Assembly: GCF_018863235.1 (NCBI RefSeq)
Contig: NZ_JAHKRS010000001.1
Span: 186,001-250,000, forward strand
Direction: 5' to 3'
Length of the DNA: 64,000 bases
Origin: Pseudomaricurvus albidus
GTDB taxonomy: Bacteria; Pseudomonadota; Gammaproteobacteria; Pseudomonadales; Cellvibrionaceae
Shown here: in pieces, positions 13,062 through 23,859 of the stretch
Layout: each line of letters starts with the position of its first letter
Numbering within the stretch: the first letter of the stretch is position 1
Translations under genes and position numbers: made by a program
The notes under the pieces: generated by a model
What the model was told of the DNA's origin: nothing
The model's input: the letters and a program-made list of their open reading frames with translations, nothing else
Database searches by the model: none

Positions 13062-13580
13062 TCAGTGAGAATGACGCTGGTATTGCTGGGCAATCTCTTG
13101 GGCGACAGCTTTAGGGCCGCGACGATCAGTCTGAATCACGATATCAGCAACTTCCTGATACAGCGGATCCCGATGGGCAATGAGTTCGCGAATTTTCGCT
13201 TGCGGATCAGCCACCTGCAAAAGTGGTCTTTTTTTATCTTTGTAAGTGCGCTCCACCAACTGGTCGACGGAGGCCGTCAGGTAAACGACAATACTGTCAC
13301 CCTTCAGCAGCTCGCGGTTTTCCTCGCGCACCACAATACCGCCTCCCGTAGCCAGTACCATGGGTTCAGCCACCAGTAGATCTTTCAACACAGCGGTTTC
13401 GCGCTGACGAAAACCGTCCTCACCTTCAACATCAAAAATCCAGGGGATGTCAGCTCCCGTGCGGTCTTCAATCACCCGGTCACTGTCAGAAAAAGGCAGA
13501 TGAAGGATGCCTGCAAGCAATTTACCGATGGTAGACTTGCCCGCCCCCATAGGGCCGACCAGAACAATAGTTTGTGACAT
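13062..13580 (-). CDS. aroK: Shikimate kinase
   Basis: AroK phosphorylates shikimate at the 3-hydroxyl with ATP. The 172-aa protein starts MSQTIVLVGPMGAGKSTIGK, so its Walker A loop (GPMGAGKS) is at residues 9-16. Substrate-binding elements follow: DSDRVIEDRTG, the FRQRE segment and GGGIVVR. The lid region carries KDKKRPLL. Its length is typical. It sits between pilQ and aroB, the usual pilQ-aroK-aroB order. Confidence 0.96.
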   Translation of the reverse strand: MSQTIVLVGPMGAGKSTIGKLLAGILHLPFSDSDRVIEDRTGADIPWIFDVEGEDGFRQRETAVLKDLLVAEPMVLATGGGIVVREENRELLKGDSIVVYLTASVDQLVERTYKDKKRPLLQVADPQAKIRELIAHRDPLYQEVADIVIQTDRRGPKAVAQEIAQQYQRHSH

Positions 13581-13696
13581 CGATTGCTTACCAACATTTA
13601 GACTTTAAAACAGGAAGGACGCAATGAAACCATTTTCCATTGCGCCCTTGCAACCAGTATTGAGCAACTACTGGATTGATCAACGGAATAGGCTAA

Positions 13697-15859
13697 TTAC
13701 TTAGCCGTCGCGTCTGTCAGGATTTTCGGAGTGATAAAGATTAACAGCTCACGCTTGGTCTCACTTCTGACATCCTGACGGAACAGACGCCCCATATAAG
13801 GCAGATCACCCAGAAACGGCACTTTGGTCTGTCCAGTAACCTGCTCGGTCTGGAAAATACCGCCCAGCACCACAGTCTGACCGTTGGCCACCAACACTTG
13901 TGTTTGCAGCTCAGTCACATCAATGGTGGGAATCCCGCTGGCAGTATCAATTGCACCAACCGAGTCCTGATTCACCTTCAAATCCATAATGATATTGTCA
14001 TCCGGCGTAATCTGCGGCGTCACATCCAGCTTCAATACCGCCTCTTTAAAAGAGGTAGAAGTTGCACCGCTGGAAGAGGCCTCTTGATAGGGAATCTCTG
14101 TACCCGACTCAATGCTGGCTTTTTGCTTGTCACCGGTAATTACTTTAGGTTGGGACACAATTTCAGCATAACCAGAATCTTCCAGTGCAGAAATCTCCAT
14201 GCTCAGCAACACATTGTCATTGAGGAAGCTCATGGCAAAGCTGCCAGCTGGATTCGCAATCCCGAGATCCACCATCAGGTTTTCTTCCAAATCGGTGGTA
14301 CCACCACCAAAGAAGAAGTCAGCAGGAGAACCGGGATCACTATCCAGACCATCTTGCGAGCCAGACACTTCGATTAAAGAGTTCCCCGGAGTATCGACAC
14401 CAATGGCTCCCCATTTAATACCCATTTCCTCGGCAAAGTTGGTATTGGCGATTACAATGCGGGCTTCAATCATCACCTGACGGATAGGAATATCCACCTG
14501 CTCAATCAACTTCTTGAACTCGTCAATCTTATCCGCGGTGTCGGTCAAAATAATGGAGTTGGTACGCTCATCCACAATAGCAGAGCCACGCTCAGAGAGA
14601 ATACTGGCGGTGGAGCCACCATCACCGGAGCCGCCGCGATTACCGCCACCGCCGTTGTTACTTTTACCAAACAACTTAAACAACTCAGTGGCACTCGCAT
14701 AACGCACACGGATGTATTCCGTACGCAGTGGTGCCAGCTCCTGTAACTGCTTTTGGGTTTCCAGTTCCTGACGCTCACGCTCGGCAATTTCTGCTGCCGG
14801 TGCCACCATCATCACATTACCCACCTGACGCTTATCGAGCCCTTTGGTTTTCAGCACCAGATCCAGAGCCTGATCCCAGGGGACATTGTCCAAACGCAGG
14901 GTGATATTGCCGGTTACCGTATCACTGGCCACCAGATTGAGTTCGGTAAAATCTGCAATCAACTGCAACACTGAACGCACTTCGATATTCTGGAAGTTCA
15001 ACGACAGCTTTTCACCGACGTAATCAAAACGGGCTTTCTTCTCGGCAATCTCCTTCTGTGTCAGCGGTTTTACACTGACGACGTAAGTCCCATCCGCCTG
15101 ATAGGCCAGGTAATCGTAATCGCCAGTCGCGCGAACAGTAAGTTTTACGTCACTCCCTTCAGCCTCAGCGTCGACAAAAGTCACCGGCGTAGCAAAGTCC
15201 ACAACATCGAGACTGCGGCGCAGGGATTGTGGCAGCTGGGTATTCATGAAGGTGATTTCAACATCATTGGCATGCTGAACAACATCAATATTCACGGATG
15301 GATCGGTCAACTGAACGATGACCTTGCCCTCTCCGTTTTCGCCGCGACGAAAATCGATATCATTAATTCCCAATGACGAACCACTGAGACGGGCAGACGT
15401 ACTTTGAGAAACAGAGTCTTCAACCCGGTCATTACTGGCAAGATAATTACCGGCGGTCTGACTGCCGACTTCAATAACCAGATCATTCCCTTCTGTACGG
15501 GTGTTGTAAGCGGTCAACTGGGAGAGGTTCAGAATCAGACGCGTACGGTCTTCGCTGCTCAGCACCACTGCGGACTTGGCGTTATCAAAAGACAAGGGAA
15601 ACTTGCGCTGGGCCAGACTGTTATCGACACCTTCAAAATCCAACACAATTCTGGCTGGCTGTTCAATGGTATAACCGGTAGGCTGGCCCGGCAGAGCATC
15701 GAACCCCAAACGAACTTCAAACCGGTCTCCGGGCAACTCCGCAAAACGAACGTCTTGCAGGGTACTGGCCGAAGCCACTGCGGAGAGGACGGTCAGCATC
15801 GTCGCCCCGATCATCGCCGCGGCAGCCCCCACACTTCGCTTAAGATGCATTGTTAACAT
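13697..15859 (-). CDS. pilQ: Type IV pilus secretin PilQ
   Basis: PilQ forms the outer-membrane secretin ring through which the type IV pilus passes. The 720-aa precursor has a signal peptide ending near VASASTLQ. AMIN domains follow (about 30-260) that bind peptidoglycan, then an STN-like and a secretin N1 domain. A Gly-rich linker (GGGGNRGGSGDGG) precedes the C-terminal secretin barrel, which contains VPFLGDLPYMGRLFR. I chose ATG 15859, five bases after the pilP stop, because AGAAGGA overlapping the pilP stop gives a nine-base spacing. An ATG three codons later is possible. It is the last gene of pilMNOPQ. Confidence 0.96.
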   Translation of the reverse strand: MLTMHLKRSVGAAAAMIGATMLTVLSAVASASTLQDVRFAELPGDRFEVRLGFDALPGQPTGYTIEQPARIVLDFEGVDNSLAQRKFPLSFDNAKSAVVLSSEDRTRLILNLSQLTAYNTRTEGNDLVIEVGSQTAGNYLASNDRVEDSVSQSTSARLSGSSLGINDIDFRRGENGEGKVIVQLTDPSVNIDVVQHANDVEITFMNTQLPQSLRRSLDVVDFATPVTFVDAEAEGSDVKLTVRATGDYDYLAYQADGTYVVSVKPLTQKEIAEKKARFDYVGEKLSLNFQNIEVRSVLQLIADFTELNLVASDTVTGNITLRLDNVPWDQALDLVLKTKGLDKRQVGNVMMVAPAAEIAERERQELETQKQLQELAPLRTEYIRVRYASATELFKLFGKSNNGGGGNRGGSGDGGSTASILSERGSAIVDERTNSIILTDTADKIDEFKKLIEQVDIPIRQVMIEARIVIANTNFAEEMGIKWGAIGVDTPGNSLIEVSGSQDGLDSDPGSPADFFFGGGTTDLEENLMVDLGIANPAGSFAMSFLNDNVLLSMEISALEDSGYAEIVSQPKVITGDKQKASIESGTEIPYQEASSSGATSTSFKEAVLKLDVTPQITPDDNIIMDLKVNQDSVGAIDTASGIPTIDVTELQTQVLVANGQTVVLGGIFQTEQVTGQTKVPFLGDLPYMGRLFRQDVRSETKRELLIFITPKILTDATAK

Positions 15860-15864
15860 GATTG

Positions 15865-16404
15865 TTATTCCTTCTCCGCAATTTTTATAACTTGAGGGCG
15901 CTCGACCCATCCATCCGCGCCGTTGGGCACAATTTCAATAATATCTATCTGGCGCTTGGAGGTAGCCACAATACGACCGTAGTTTTTCCCCATATGATTG
16001 CCCTGGGTCACCCGATGGATACCCCCTTGGCCATCATTGATCAGCGCCCACAGAATGCCGTTCTGCTCGAGAGTTCCCACCATTTTCAGTGACTCAATAT
16101 TGAAGCCTTCCAGAAACTCTTTTTCACGGCTGGTATCCGGCTTCACATTAGAGTTCTTGCCCAGAATCAACTGATCGATGTCTTCAACCGGCGGATCAAA
16201 CGGAGCACGCTCCATCATCGCACTGTAGGTAAAACTCTGATAGGGAACAAACGGCGGAAGCGGTTCGATCTGCCCGGCAGGTCGACGTTTGGTCTCTTCA
16301 ATAAAATCCTTCAAATCCTGATTGGATGAGCCACTACACGCGGAGAGCGTCATCACAGCCACAGCCAAACCAACGCAGCGGGGCCAATTCAACGAAACCA
16401 TCAT
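15865..16404 (-). CDS. pilP: Type IV pilus assembly lipoprotein PilP
   Basis: PilP is an inner-membrane lipoprotein that links the PilN/PilO subcomplex to the PilQ secretin. The 179-aa precursor has a signal peptide with the lipobox LSAC, so the mature protein should begin at the cysteine near residue 23. The C-terminal beta domain includes GTLEQNGILWALINDGQGGI and HRVTQGNHMGKNYGRI, which match the PilP fold. Its ATG overlaps the pilO stop (ATGA), and GAGGG lies six bases upstream. This points to translational coupling. Confidence 0.95.
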   Translation of the reverse strand: MMVSLNWPRCVGLAVAVMTLSACSGSSNQDLKDFIEETKRRPAGQIEPLPPFVPYQSFTYSAMMERAPFDPPVEDIDQLILGKNSNVKPDTSREKEFLEGFNIESLKMVGTLEQNGILWALINDGQGGIHRVTQGNHMGKNYGRIVATSKRQIDIIEIVPNGADGWVERPQVIKIAEKE

Positions 16405-17015
16405 TTGCTGCCCTCACTGTTGTATCTGTAAGTCTTGGCCAAAATGGTCATATCCAGCATGCCATCCACTGAGGATTTTGTAATATTGTAATCGTGCAGG
16501 GTCACAATCCGTGGCATGCCGGCAACACCACTGACAAACACACCAAAGTCGTGATATGGGCCCCGCACCTTGATGGAAATGGGTAACTCAACGTAGAACT
16601 CACCGCGTTTTTCACTTTGCAGGGTAATGCTTTCAATGGTCAGACCACTTTCCGCACCGCGCTCGTCGATATCCTCTAACAGACCCGGTACTTCAGTATC
16701 ACTGGGCAACTGGGCAACCAGGGCACCAAAAGATTTCTCCATCTCTTTCATTTGCTCCCGATAAGCTTCCAGATTGGCCGCCTGGAACGCTTTCTGCCGG
16801 AAGGTTTCGCGCAACTGCTGCTCTTTTGCCGTCACCTTCTCCAGAACAAGATTTAAATCCTTCACAAACAGGAAGTACCCACCCGCGACAATTGCCGCGA
16901 TCAAAATAATGCACAGCACCACTTTGCCCGTCGTGGGCCAGACTCCCATACGGGTCCAGTCGATATCATTGATATCGAATTCGTTGAGTTGTTCAACAAC
17001 GTCTCTAAATGCCAT
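16401..17015 (-). CDS. pilO: Type IV pilus inner-membrane protein PilO
   Basis: PilO dimerises with PilN in the periplasm to form the alignment platform between the cytoplasmic PilM and the PilP/PilQ complex. The roughly 204-aa protein has one N-terminal membrane segment (about 32-51), then a coiled coil and a ferredoxin-like C-terminal domain. KAFQAANLEAYREQMKEMEK, LPSDTEVPGLLEDI and ILAKTYRYN are family signatures. Two ATGs are adjacent (17018 and 17015); GAGG is better spaced for the second. Confidence 0.95.
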   Translation of the reverse strand: MAFRDVVEQLNEFDINDIDWTRMGVWPTTGKVVLCIILIAAIVAGGYFLFVKDLNLVLEKVTAKEQQLRETFRQKAFQAANLEAYREQMKEMEKSFGALVAQLPSDTEVPGLLEDIDERGAESGLTIESITLQSEKRGEFYVELPISIKVRGPYHDFGVFVSGVAGMPRIVTLHDYNITKSSVDGMLDMTILAKTYRYNSEGSK

Positions 17016-17029
17016 CATGAACCTCGCTA

Positions 17030-17622
17030 CTATTTCCCTGTACGCTTTTTACTGCCACCACTACCCGCGGACTCATCGTCCTTGGGCTTGGTGGTCGCAA
17101 AGCTCATGGTGAATTCACTGGCCTGCTCGCCGTACTGAGGAGCCGCTTTAACCGACTTCAGGTTGGGATTGGCAAACCACTCCGAGGCATCCAGATTACG
17201 CATAAAGGCGGATACCCTGACATTGGATTCAGTGACCCCGGTGATATCGATGCGATCACCAGTGCGCTTGAGAGTTCTCAAGTAAACGCCTTCGGGAACG
17301 TCACGCACCAGCTCGTCAAAATAACGGACAATCACCGGACGCTCGCCCTGCAAGCCCTGAATCACTTTCATTCTCGCCAGCAGTTCGGCACGGCGTTTTT
17401 TCAACTTCTGGATTTCTTTGACTCGCTCATCCAGCGCCTTGATCTCCTGGGTAAGCATGTTGTTACGCTCGTTTTGGGAGTCGATGGCACCGTTGATAAT
17501 GCTGATCCAGATATAGACACAAAGTGCAGTGACCGCAGCGACAACACCCAGGATGACAAGGAATTCCTGCTGTTTCTCGCGGCGGTATTCATCGCGCCAG
17601 GGGAGGAGGTTAATATTCGCCA

Positions 17623-17623
<1 letters not shown>
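17030..17623 (-). CDS. pilN: Type IV pilus assembly protein PilN
   Basis: PilN anchors PilM to the membrane through its cytoplasmic tail and pairs with PilO. The 197-aa protein starts MANINLLPWRDEYRREKQQEF, and INLLPWR is the conserved tail that docks into PilM. One membrane segment follows (about 22-44), then a coiled coil and a periplasmic domain. The C-terminus is basic and Ser/Gly-rich. Its ATG overlaps the pilM stop by one base. Confidence 0.96.
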
Positions 17624-18845
<1,222 letters not shown>

Positions 18846-21605
18846 ATGACTTATAAAGCAAAATATCTCTCTTGGGCTTTTTGGCTCATCCTGGCCGCGG
18901 GCTGTGGAACTTTATCGCTTTTTGCGGGTATTACCCTGTATTTGAGTCCTAAACTCCCCGAAGTGGAGACGCTCAGACAGGTCAAACTGCAAACTCCCTT
19001 ACGCGTCTATTCTCGCGATGGGCTTCTTATTGGAGAATTCGGCGAAAAACGCCGTAACCCCATCTCAATTGAGAATGTCCCAAAAGCGTTTATAGACGCC
19101 ATTCTCGCAGCTGAGGATGACAGATTCTACTCCCATCATGGCGTCGATATTAAGGGGCTTTTGCGAGCCGCATCACAATTATTGCAATCAGGACAAATTC
19201 AAACTGGCGGCAGTACCATAACAATGCAGGTCGCCAGAAACTTTTTCCTAACACGCAAACAGACCTTCAGTCGCAAATTTAACGAGATCCTTCTGGCACT
19301 CCAGATTGAGAAAGAACTCACAAAAGCAGAAATCCTCGAGCTCTATACCAACAAAATCTACCTCGGCAACCGCGCCTATGGTATCGAAGCCGCTGCCCGA
19401 GTTTACTATGGCAAGTCCATAGGGGAACTGGATCTGGCACAACTGGCCATGATCGCCGGCCTGCCAAAGGCACCCTCTGCCTACAATCCCATCGCCAACC
19501 CCCAGCGTGCCATCATTCGTCGCGACTGGATTCTCGGCCGCATGCTCTCTCTGGGGTACATCGACAAGACACAATACGACGAAGCCATCGCCGCCCCCGT
19601 GACCGCCTCCTACCACGGCTCCCGACTGGAGCTGAGCGCCCCCTATATCGCCGAGATGACCCGCAAAGAGGCGGTTGATAAACTCGGGCTTGCCGCCTAT
19701 ACCGACGGTTTTAAAATTTACACAACCATCGATTCCAAACTGCAGGAACACGCCCAACAGGCCGTAATAGACGGCCTGCTTAGCTACGACAAGCGTCACG
19801 GCTACCGGGGCCCAGAGGCGAAGCTCCCGCTTTCCATGCCTCGTGAAAACAGCGAAGAGAGCAGCGACACTCTCTTTATCGACCCAGCCCCGGATAACGT
19901 GAATGCTCTTGAGCAAGACAGTGACACCGCTCAAACCACCGGTGAAGACTCCCCCATGCTGCCCAAGCCAAATCTCCCACTGCTGGAATGGCAACAGGCA
20001 CTGAAAGACTTTAAAACCATCGGCGGCCTGACCGCTGCTGTGGTCACCCAGGTGAATCCAGACAGCGTGGACTTTCTCACCGCGGATGGCACACAAGCGA
20101 ACATCAGTTGGGAGAACGGACTCTCTGATGCCAAACCCTACATTTCGGAAAACCGCTATGGCTTCCCGCCGGAGACAGCCTCGGAAATTGTGGAAGTCGG
20201 GGATGTTATTCGGGTTGTGAAAAACCAGGAAGGCGCCTGGCAATTGACCCAGGTTCCGGCCGCTCAAGCCGCCCTGGTCTCCCTGAACCCGTCTGATGGC
20301 GCCATCAACGCCCTGGTGGGCGGTTTTGATTTCGCCCAGAGTCACTTCAACCGTGCCACCCAGGCAGAGCGCCAGCCGGGCTCCAACTTCAAACCCTTTG
20401 TTTATACCGCAGCCCTGGAAAACGGTTTCACCCCGGCGACCACCATCAACGACGCCCCGATTGTGTTTGACGATCCGTCTCTGGAAAACACCTGGCGACC
20501 GGAAAATGCCAGCGGCAAATTCTTCGGGCCGACCCGTTTGCGTCAGGCGCTCTACAAGTCCCGCAACCTGGTCTCCATTCGCATCCTGCGCAGCATCGGG
20601 GTCGAGACTGCCATTGACGGCATGGATCGCTTTGGTTTCGATAAGGACAAGCTGCCACACAATCTGTCACTGGCCCTGGGAACCTATTCAATAACCCCAC
20701 TGCAACTGGCGACCGGCTACGCGGTGCTGGCCAACGGCGGCTACAAGGTGTCCGCCTACCTGATTGACCGCATTGATAATGTGGATGGCGAAACGGTCTT
20801 TCAGGCTCTTCCAGCGACGGTTTGCCGGGAGTGTGAAGCCAGGGCCAAAGCAGAGGCCATGGCTGCCGCTGCCACCGCCGAGGACCCGATCAACCCAGAA
20901 ACAGACCCGAACAGCGTCGCCGCACTGGAAAACGCCATGGCAGCGGAACTCGCTGCCAGCCTGCAGGACAACGACAAGCCTGAAAACAACACCGACGACA
21001 GACTTGCCACAACACCAGAGATCGGCACCTCGTTACAGGAAGAAGCATCGACGCCCGAATCGACCGGAGACCAAGACACTGAAGCAGAGCCACAGAGGCC
21101 CGTCGCTCCCCGAGTGGTCAGCGAACAAGTGGTCTACCTGATCGACGACATCCTTCGCGATGTTATTCAGAAAGGCACTGGACGCCGCGCCAAAGTTCTG
21201 GAGCGGGACGATCTGGCCGGTAAAACAGGTACCACCAACGGCCCCACCGATGCCTGGTTCTCGGGTTACAATCGCAACATTGTCACCACCGCATGGCTGG
21301 GCTTTGATCAGAACACCAACCTTGGCCGACACGAATACGGCGGCACTTCAGCACTGCCCATTTGGATTGATTTCATGCGTGTCGCACTGCAAGACATTCC
21401 CAAAGAGCCCCGCTCCCTGCCTGACGGCCTGGTATCCATCCGCATCGACCCCAATACCGGCAAGCGGGCGCAACCCAGCCAGACCAATGCGATCTTTGAA
21501 ACCTTCCGGGTAGAGAATGTGCCGGGCTACGGCCAAAATCAGGCACCGGATCTGAACAGCGGTACCGGTGGCGATCAGGAAACCCTGCCAGAAGATTTAT
21601 TCTAG
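18846..21605 (+). CDS. ponA: Penicillin-binding protein 1A, bifunctional
   Basis: This class A PBP polymerises glycan strands and cross-links peptides in the periplasm. A cytoplasmic start is followed by one membrane anchor (about 10-33). The GT51 domain has the catalytic Glu90 in AAEDDRFYSHHGVD and the GGSTITMQVARNFF motif. The transpeptidase has Ser513 in GSNFK, the SRN triad and KTGTT with Lys793. At 919 aa it is longer than most PBP1A. Extra length comes from an acidic insert (about 325-375) and an Ala/Glu-rich insert of some 85 residues (about 660-745) just before the KTG domain, probably disordered. It is divergent from pilM, as in Pseudomonas. Confidence 0.96.
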   Translation: MTYKAKYLSWAFWLILAAGCGTLSLFAGITLYLSPKLPEVETLRQVKLQTPLRVYSRDGLLIGEFGEKRRNPISIENVPKAFIDAILAAEDDRFYSHHGVDIKGLLRAASQLLQSGQIQTGGSTITMQVARNFFLTRKQTFSRKFNEILLALQIEKELTKAEILELYTNKIYLGNRAYGIEAAARVYYGKSIGELDLAQLAMIAGLPKAPSAYNPIANPQRAIIRRDWILGRMLSLGYIDKTQYDEAIAAPVTASYHGSRLELSAPYIAEMTRKEAVDKLGLAAYTDGFKIYTTIDSKLQEHAQQAVIDGLLSYDKRHGYRGPEAKLPLSMPRENSEESSDTLFIDPAPDNVNALEQDSDTAQTTGEDSPMLPKPNLPLLEWQQALKDFKTIGGLTAAVVTQVNPDSVDFLTADGTQANISWENGLSDAKPYISENRYGFPPETASEIVEVGDVIRVVKNQEGAWQLTQVPAAQAALVSLNPSDGAINALVGGFDFAQSHFNRATQAERQPGSNFKPFVYTAALENGFTPATTINDAPIVFDDPSLENTWRPENASGKFFGPTRLRQALYKSRNLVSIRILRSIGVETAIDGMDRFGFDKDKLPHNLSLALGTYSITPLQLATGYAVLANGGYKVSAYLIDRIDNVDGETVFQALPATVCRECEARAKAEAMAAAATAEDPINPETDPNSVAALENAMAAELAASLQDNDKPENNTDDRLATTPEIGTSLQEEASTPESTGDQDTEAEPQRPVAPRVVSEQVVYLIDDILRDVIQKGTGRRAKVLERDDLAGKTGTTNGPTDAWFSGYNRNIVTTAWLGFDQNTNLGRHEYGGTSALPIWIDFMRVALQDIPKEPRSLPDGLVSIRIDPNTGKRAQPSQTNAIFETFRVENVPGYGQNQAPDLNSGTGGDQETLPEDLF

Positions 21606-21642
21606 AACCTGGGCGACATCCGTCGCCCCGCAAATCACACTC

Positions 21643-21674
21643 ATAAAAAAACCGCCATTCAGGCGGTTTTTTTA
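21643..21674. terminator. Bidirectional terminator between ponA and malic enzyme
   Basis: An inverted repeat has a GC core CCGCC/GGCGG flanked by seven A and seven T, ending in AT on both sides. It lies between two convergent genes, 38 bp after ponA and 33 bp after the opposing stop. Confidence 0.93.
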
Positions 21675-21706
21675 TACTGGCGTCCTTGCCCATCGCTAAC
21701 GGTCAG

Positions 21707-22966
21707 CTATCCACCCACAGATCCCAGCGGGTAGTGAGACGGGTAAGGCAAACGCGCCACGCCACTGTCTACCGCCGCCTGAGCCACAGCTCCGGCAACA
21801 GCCCCCAGCAGGCGCTCATCGGTGGGCTTGGGCAGAATATATTCACGCCCGAAGCTCAATTCCCCACCGCCATAAGCTTTGCGCACGTTTTCAGGCACTT
21901 CTTCCTTGGCCAGGTTTTTCAGCGCGTGTACGGCTGCCAGCTTCATGTCCAGATTGATTTCTTTTGCCCGCACATCCAGAGTGCCGCGGAACAGGAACGG
22001 GAAGCACAGAACGTTGTTCACCTGATTGGGAAAATCCGAACGACCGGTCGCCATAATCAGATCGCTACGCACTTCGTGCGCCAGCTTCGGATTAATCTCC
22101 GGATCCGGGTTGGAGCAGGCAAAGACCACCGGGTTGTCAGCCATTTTAGCCAGCTGCTCCGGTGCCAACAGATTTGGCCCCGATACCCCAAGGAACACAT
22201 CAGCACCCGCAATCGCGTCATCCAGCGTACGGGCATCCGTGTCATTTGCGAATTCTTCTTTGTAGGCATTCAAACCATCACGGCCGGCGTAGATCACACC
22301 CCGGCTGTCGAGCATGGTGATATTGGAACGATCCGCTCCGGCACCGATCATTAAAGTACAGCAGGCATGAGCTGCAGCACCGGCGCCAAGACAGACGATC
22401 TTTGCCGTTTCAATGCTCTTGCCCTGAATTTCCAGCGCATTCAGCAGTCCAGCCACAGTCACAATGGCTGTGCCGTGCTGATCGTCGTGAAAAATGGGGA
22501 TCTGGCAGCGCTCAATCAGTGCTTTCTCTATCTGAAAACACTCAGGCGCCTTGATGTCTTCCAGGTTAATTCCGCCCCAGGTATTGGCAATACTGGCCAC
22601 GGTTTCAATAAACGCTTCGGGGCTTTCGGACTCGACTTCAATATCCACCGAATCAATACCGGCGAAACGCTTAAACAGCAGGCTTTTGCCTTCCATCACG
22701 GGCTTGCTGGCCAATGGCCCCAGATTACCCAACCCCAAAATGGCACTACCGTCGGTGATCACCGCCACCGTGTTACCCTTGGTGGTGTACTTGTAGGCAT
22801 TTTCCGCGTCTTTGGCAATTTCACGGACCGGCTCTGCCACCCCCGGACTGTATGCCAGAGAGAGATCTTCCTGGGTCTCCGCTGACGTCGTTATCTCAAC
22901 CGATAGTTTTCCAGGCTTTGGAAATGCGTGGTAATCCAAAGCCGCCTTTTTGAATAAATCTGACAT
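21707..22966 (-). CDS. maeB: NAD(P)-dependent malic enzyme, short form
   Basis: The 419-aa enzyme should decarboxylate malate to pyruvate in the cytoplasm. It begins MSDLFKKAALDYHAFPKPGK, then DLSLAYSPGVAEPVREI. TNGSAILGLGNLG-type and NAD-binding CLGAGAAAHACC segments are present, as is FHDDQHGTAIV with metal ligands. E. coli MaeB carries a C-terminal phosphotransacetylase-like domain of over 300 residues; it is absent here, as in the Pseudomonas protein at the same locus. ATG 22966 fits the family start. An open stretch of 27 codons lies upstream but has no support. Confidence 0.93.
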   Translation of the reverse strand: MSDLFKKAALDYHAFPKPGKLSVEITTSAETQEDLSLAYSPGVAEPVREIAKDAENAYKYTTKGNTVAVITDGSAILGLGNLGPLASKPVMEGKSLLFKRFAGIDSVDIEVESESPEAFIETVASIANTWGGINLEDIKAPECFQIEKALIERCQIPIFHDDQHGTAIVTVAGLLNALEIQGKSIETAKIVCLGAGAAAHACCTLMIGAGADRSNITMLDSRGVIYAGRDGLNAYKEEFANDTDARTLDDAIAGADVFLGVSGPNLLAPEQLAKMADNPVVFACSNPDPEINPKLAHEVRSDLIMATGRSDFPNQVNNVLCFPFLFRGTLDVRAKEINLDMKLAAVHALKNLAKEEVPENVRKAYGGGELSFGREYILPKPTDERLLGAVAGAVAQAAVDSGVARLPYPSHYPLGSVGG

Positions 22967-23460
22967 TTTCTTGTCCGTTTTCGCTTTGGGCGTCTCTATT
23001 GAATTTTGAAGGACTGCAGAATACCGAGCCATCAGTCGGAGGCTCAAGTGCCATTAAGGCTCTTCTGGCCATACAAACCGGCCAAAATGCACACTTAACC
23101 AGCAATCGGCCTCAGACAGACAAGCCGGATAAGGGCTGCAATCAATTGCAACTCGATTCTGCACTTCACATTTTTCAGCAGCGTTAACTCTCTGCCATCT
23201 CAATAGTGGTGTCTAGTAGAGTTGTGTCTACGGCGAGCCACCACATCGGCTCTTAAACACCCGCCCGGGCTGGATCACAGTCAATGACAGGTCAAAAAAA
23301 AGCGCTGCAGATTCACGACCTGAGCGCTCTTTTTCAGAAGCCGACAACGACCTGACGGGGGATAAAGCTCAGCTGACAAGCAGGTTCCTGCCAGCCTGAA
23401 CCATCAGGCATTGCCGTTTTGGCTTCGACAATTGTGTAGTGTTTTACTACTCGTGATGCC
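22967..23460. other. Intergenic stretch between malic enzyme and rpmE
   Basis: No gene is visible in these 494 bp. The part nearest rpmE holds that gene's terminator. The rest must include the malic enzyme promoter, which I could not place. Confidence 0.55.
23294..23334 (-). terminator. Probable rpmE terminator
   Basis: AGCGCT-G-CAG pairs with CTGAGCGCT (nine pairs with one bulged G). Read on the minus strand it is followed by a run of T. It lies about 130 bp beyond the rpmE stop. Confidence 0.65.
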
Positions 23461-23676
23461 TTATTTGCCAGCGATACGGCTACCAAAACGCTTCTTGAAT
23501 TTATCTACACGGCCACCGGTGCTCGCTTGCTTTTGCTTACCAGTGTAAAAAGGGTGACAGCTGGAACATACGTCCAGATGCATGTCCTGACCCTTGGTTG
23601 AGCCAGTGGTAATTACGTTGCCGCAGCTGCAGGTTGCAGTCATTGGGCTGTATTTAGGATGAATATCTGCTTTCAT
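23461..23676 (-). CDS. rpmE: 50S ribosomal protein L31, zinc-binding form
   Basis: The 71-aa protein is the L31 of the large ribosomal subunit and sits at the intersubunit bridge. It begins [12 protein letters not shown] and keeps four zinc-ligand cysteines (Cys16, Cys18, Cys37, Cys40), so it is the C+ form that is usually replaced by a C- paralogue under zinc starvation. No paralogue is in this window. FYTGKQK is the family signature. It sits divergently from priA, the usual arrangement. Confidence 0.97.
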   Translation of the reverse strand: MKADIHPKYSPMTATCSCGNVITTGSTKGQDMHLDVCSSCHPFYTGKQKQASTGGRVDKFKKRFGSRIAGK

Positions 23677-23859
23677 TGGGTATCGCCTTCATGTCATTCT
23701 GTGCCGCCACTCGATCTTGTGCCGAGCACCGCACAACGGTTAGTCTTAGCGGGTAAAAAATAAGACGGCGCATACTACCAGAAACCCCCATCAACGCAAG
23801 ACAATTGTGCGTTTTTTCGGCAGCCCAGTTACAGATTCACGGAGACCCTCTTTTTCCCC

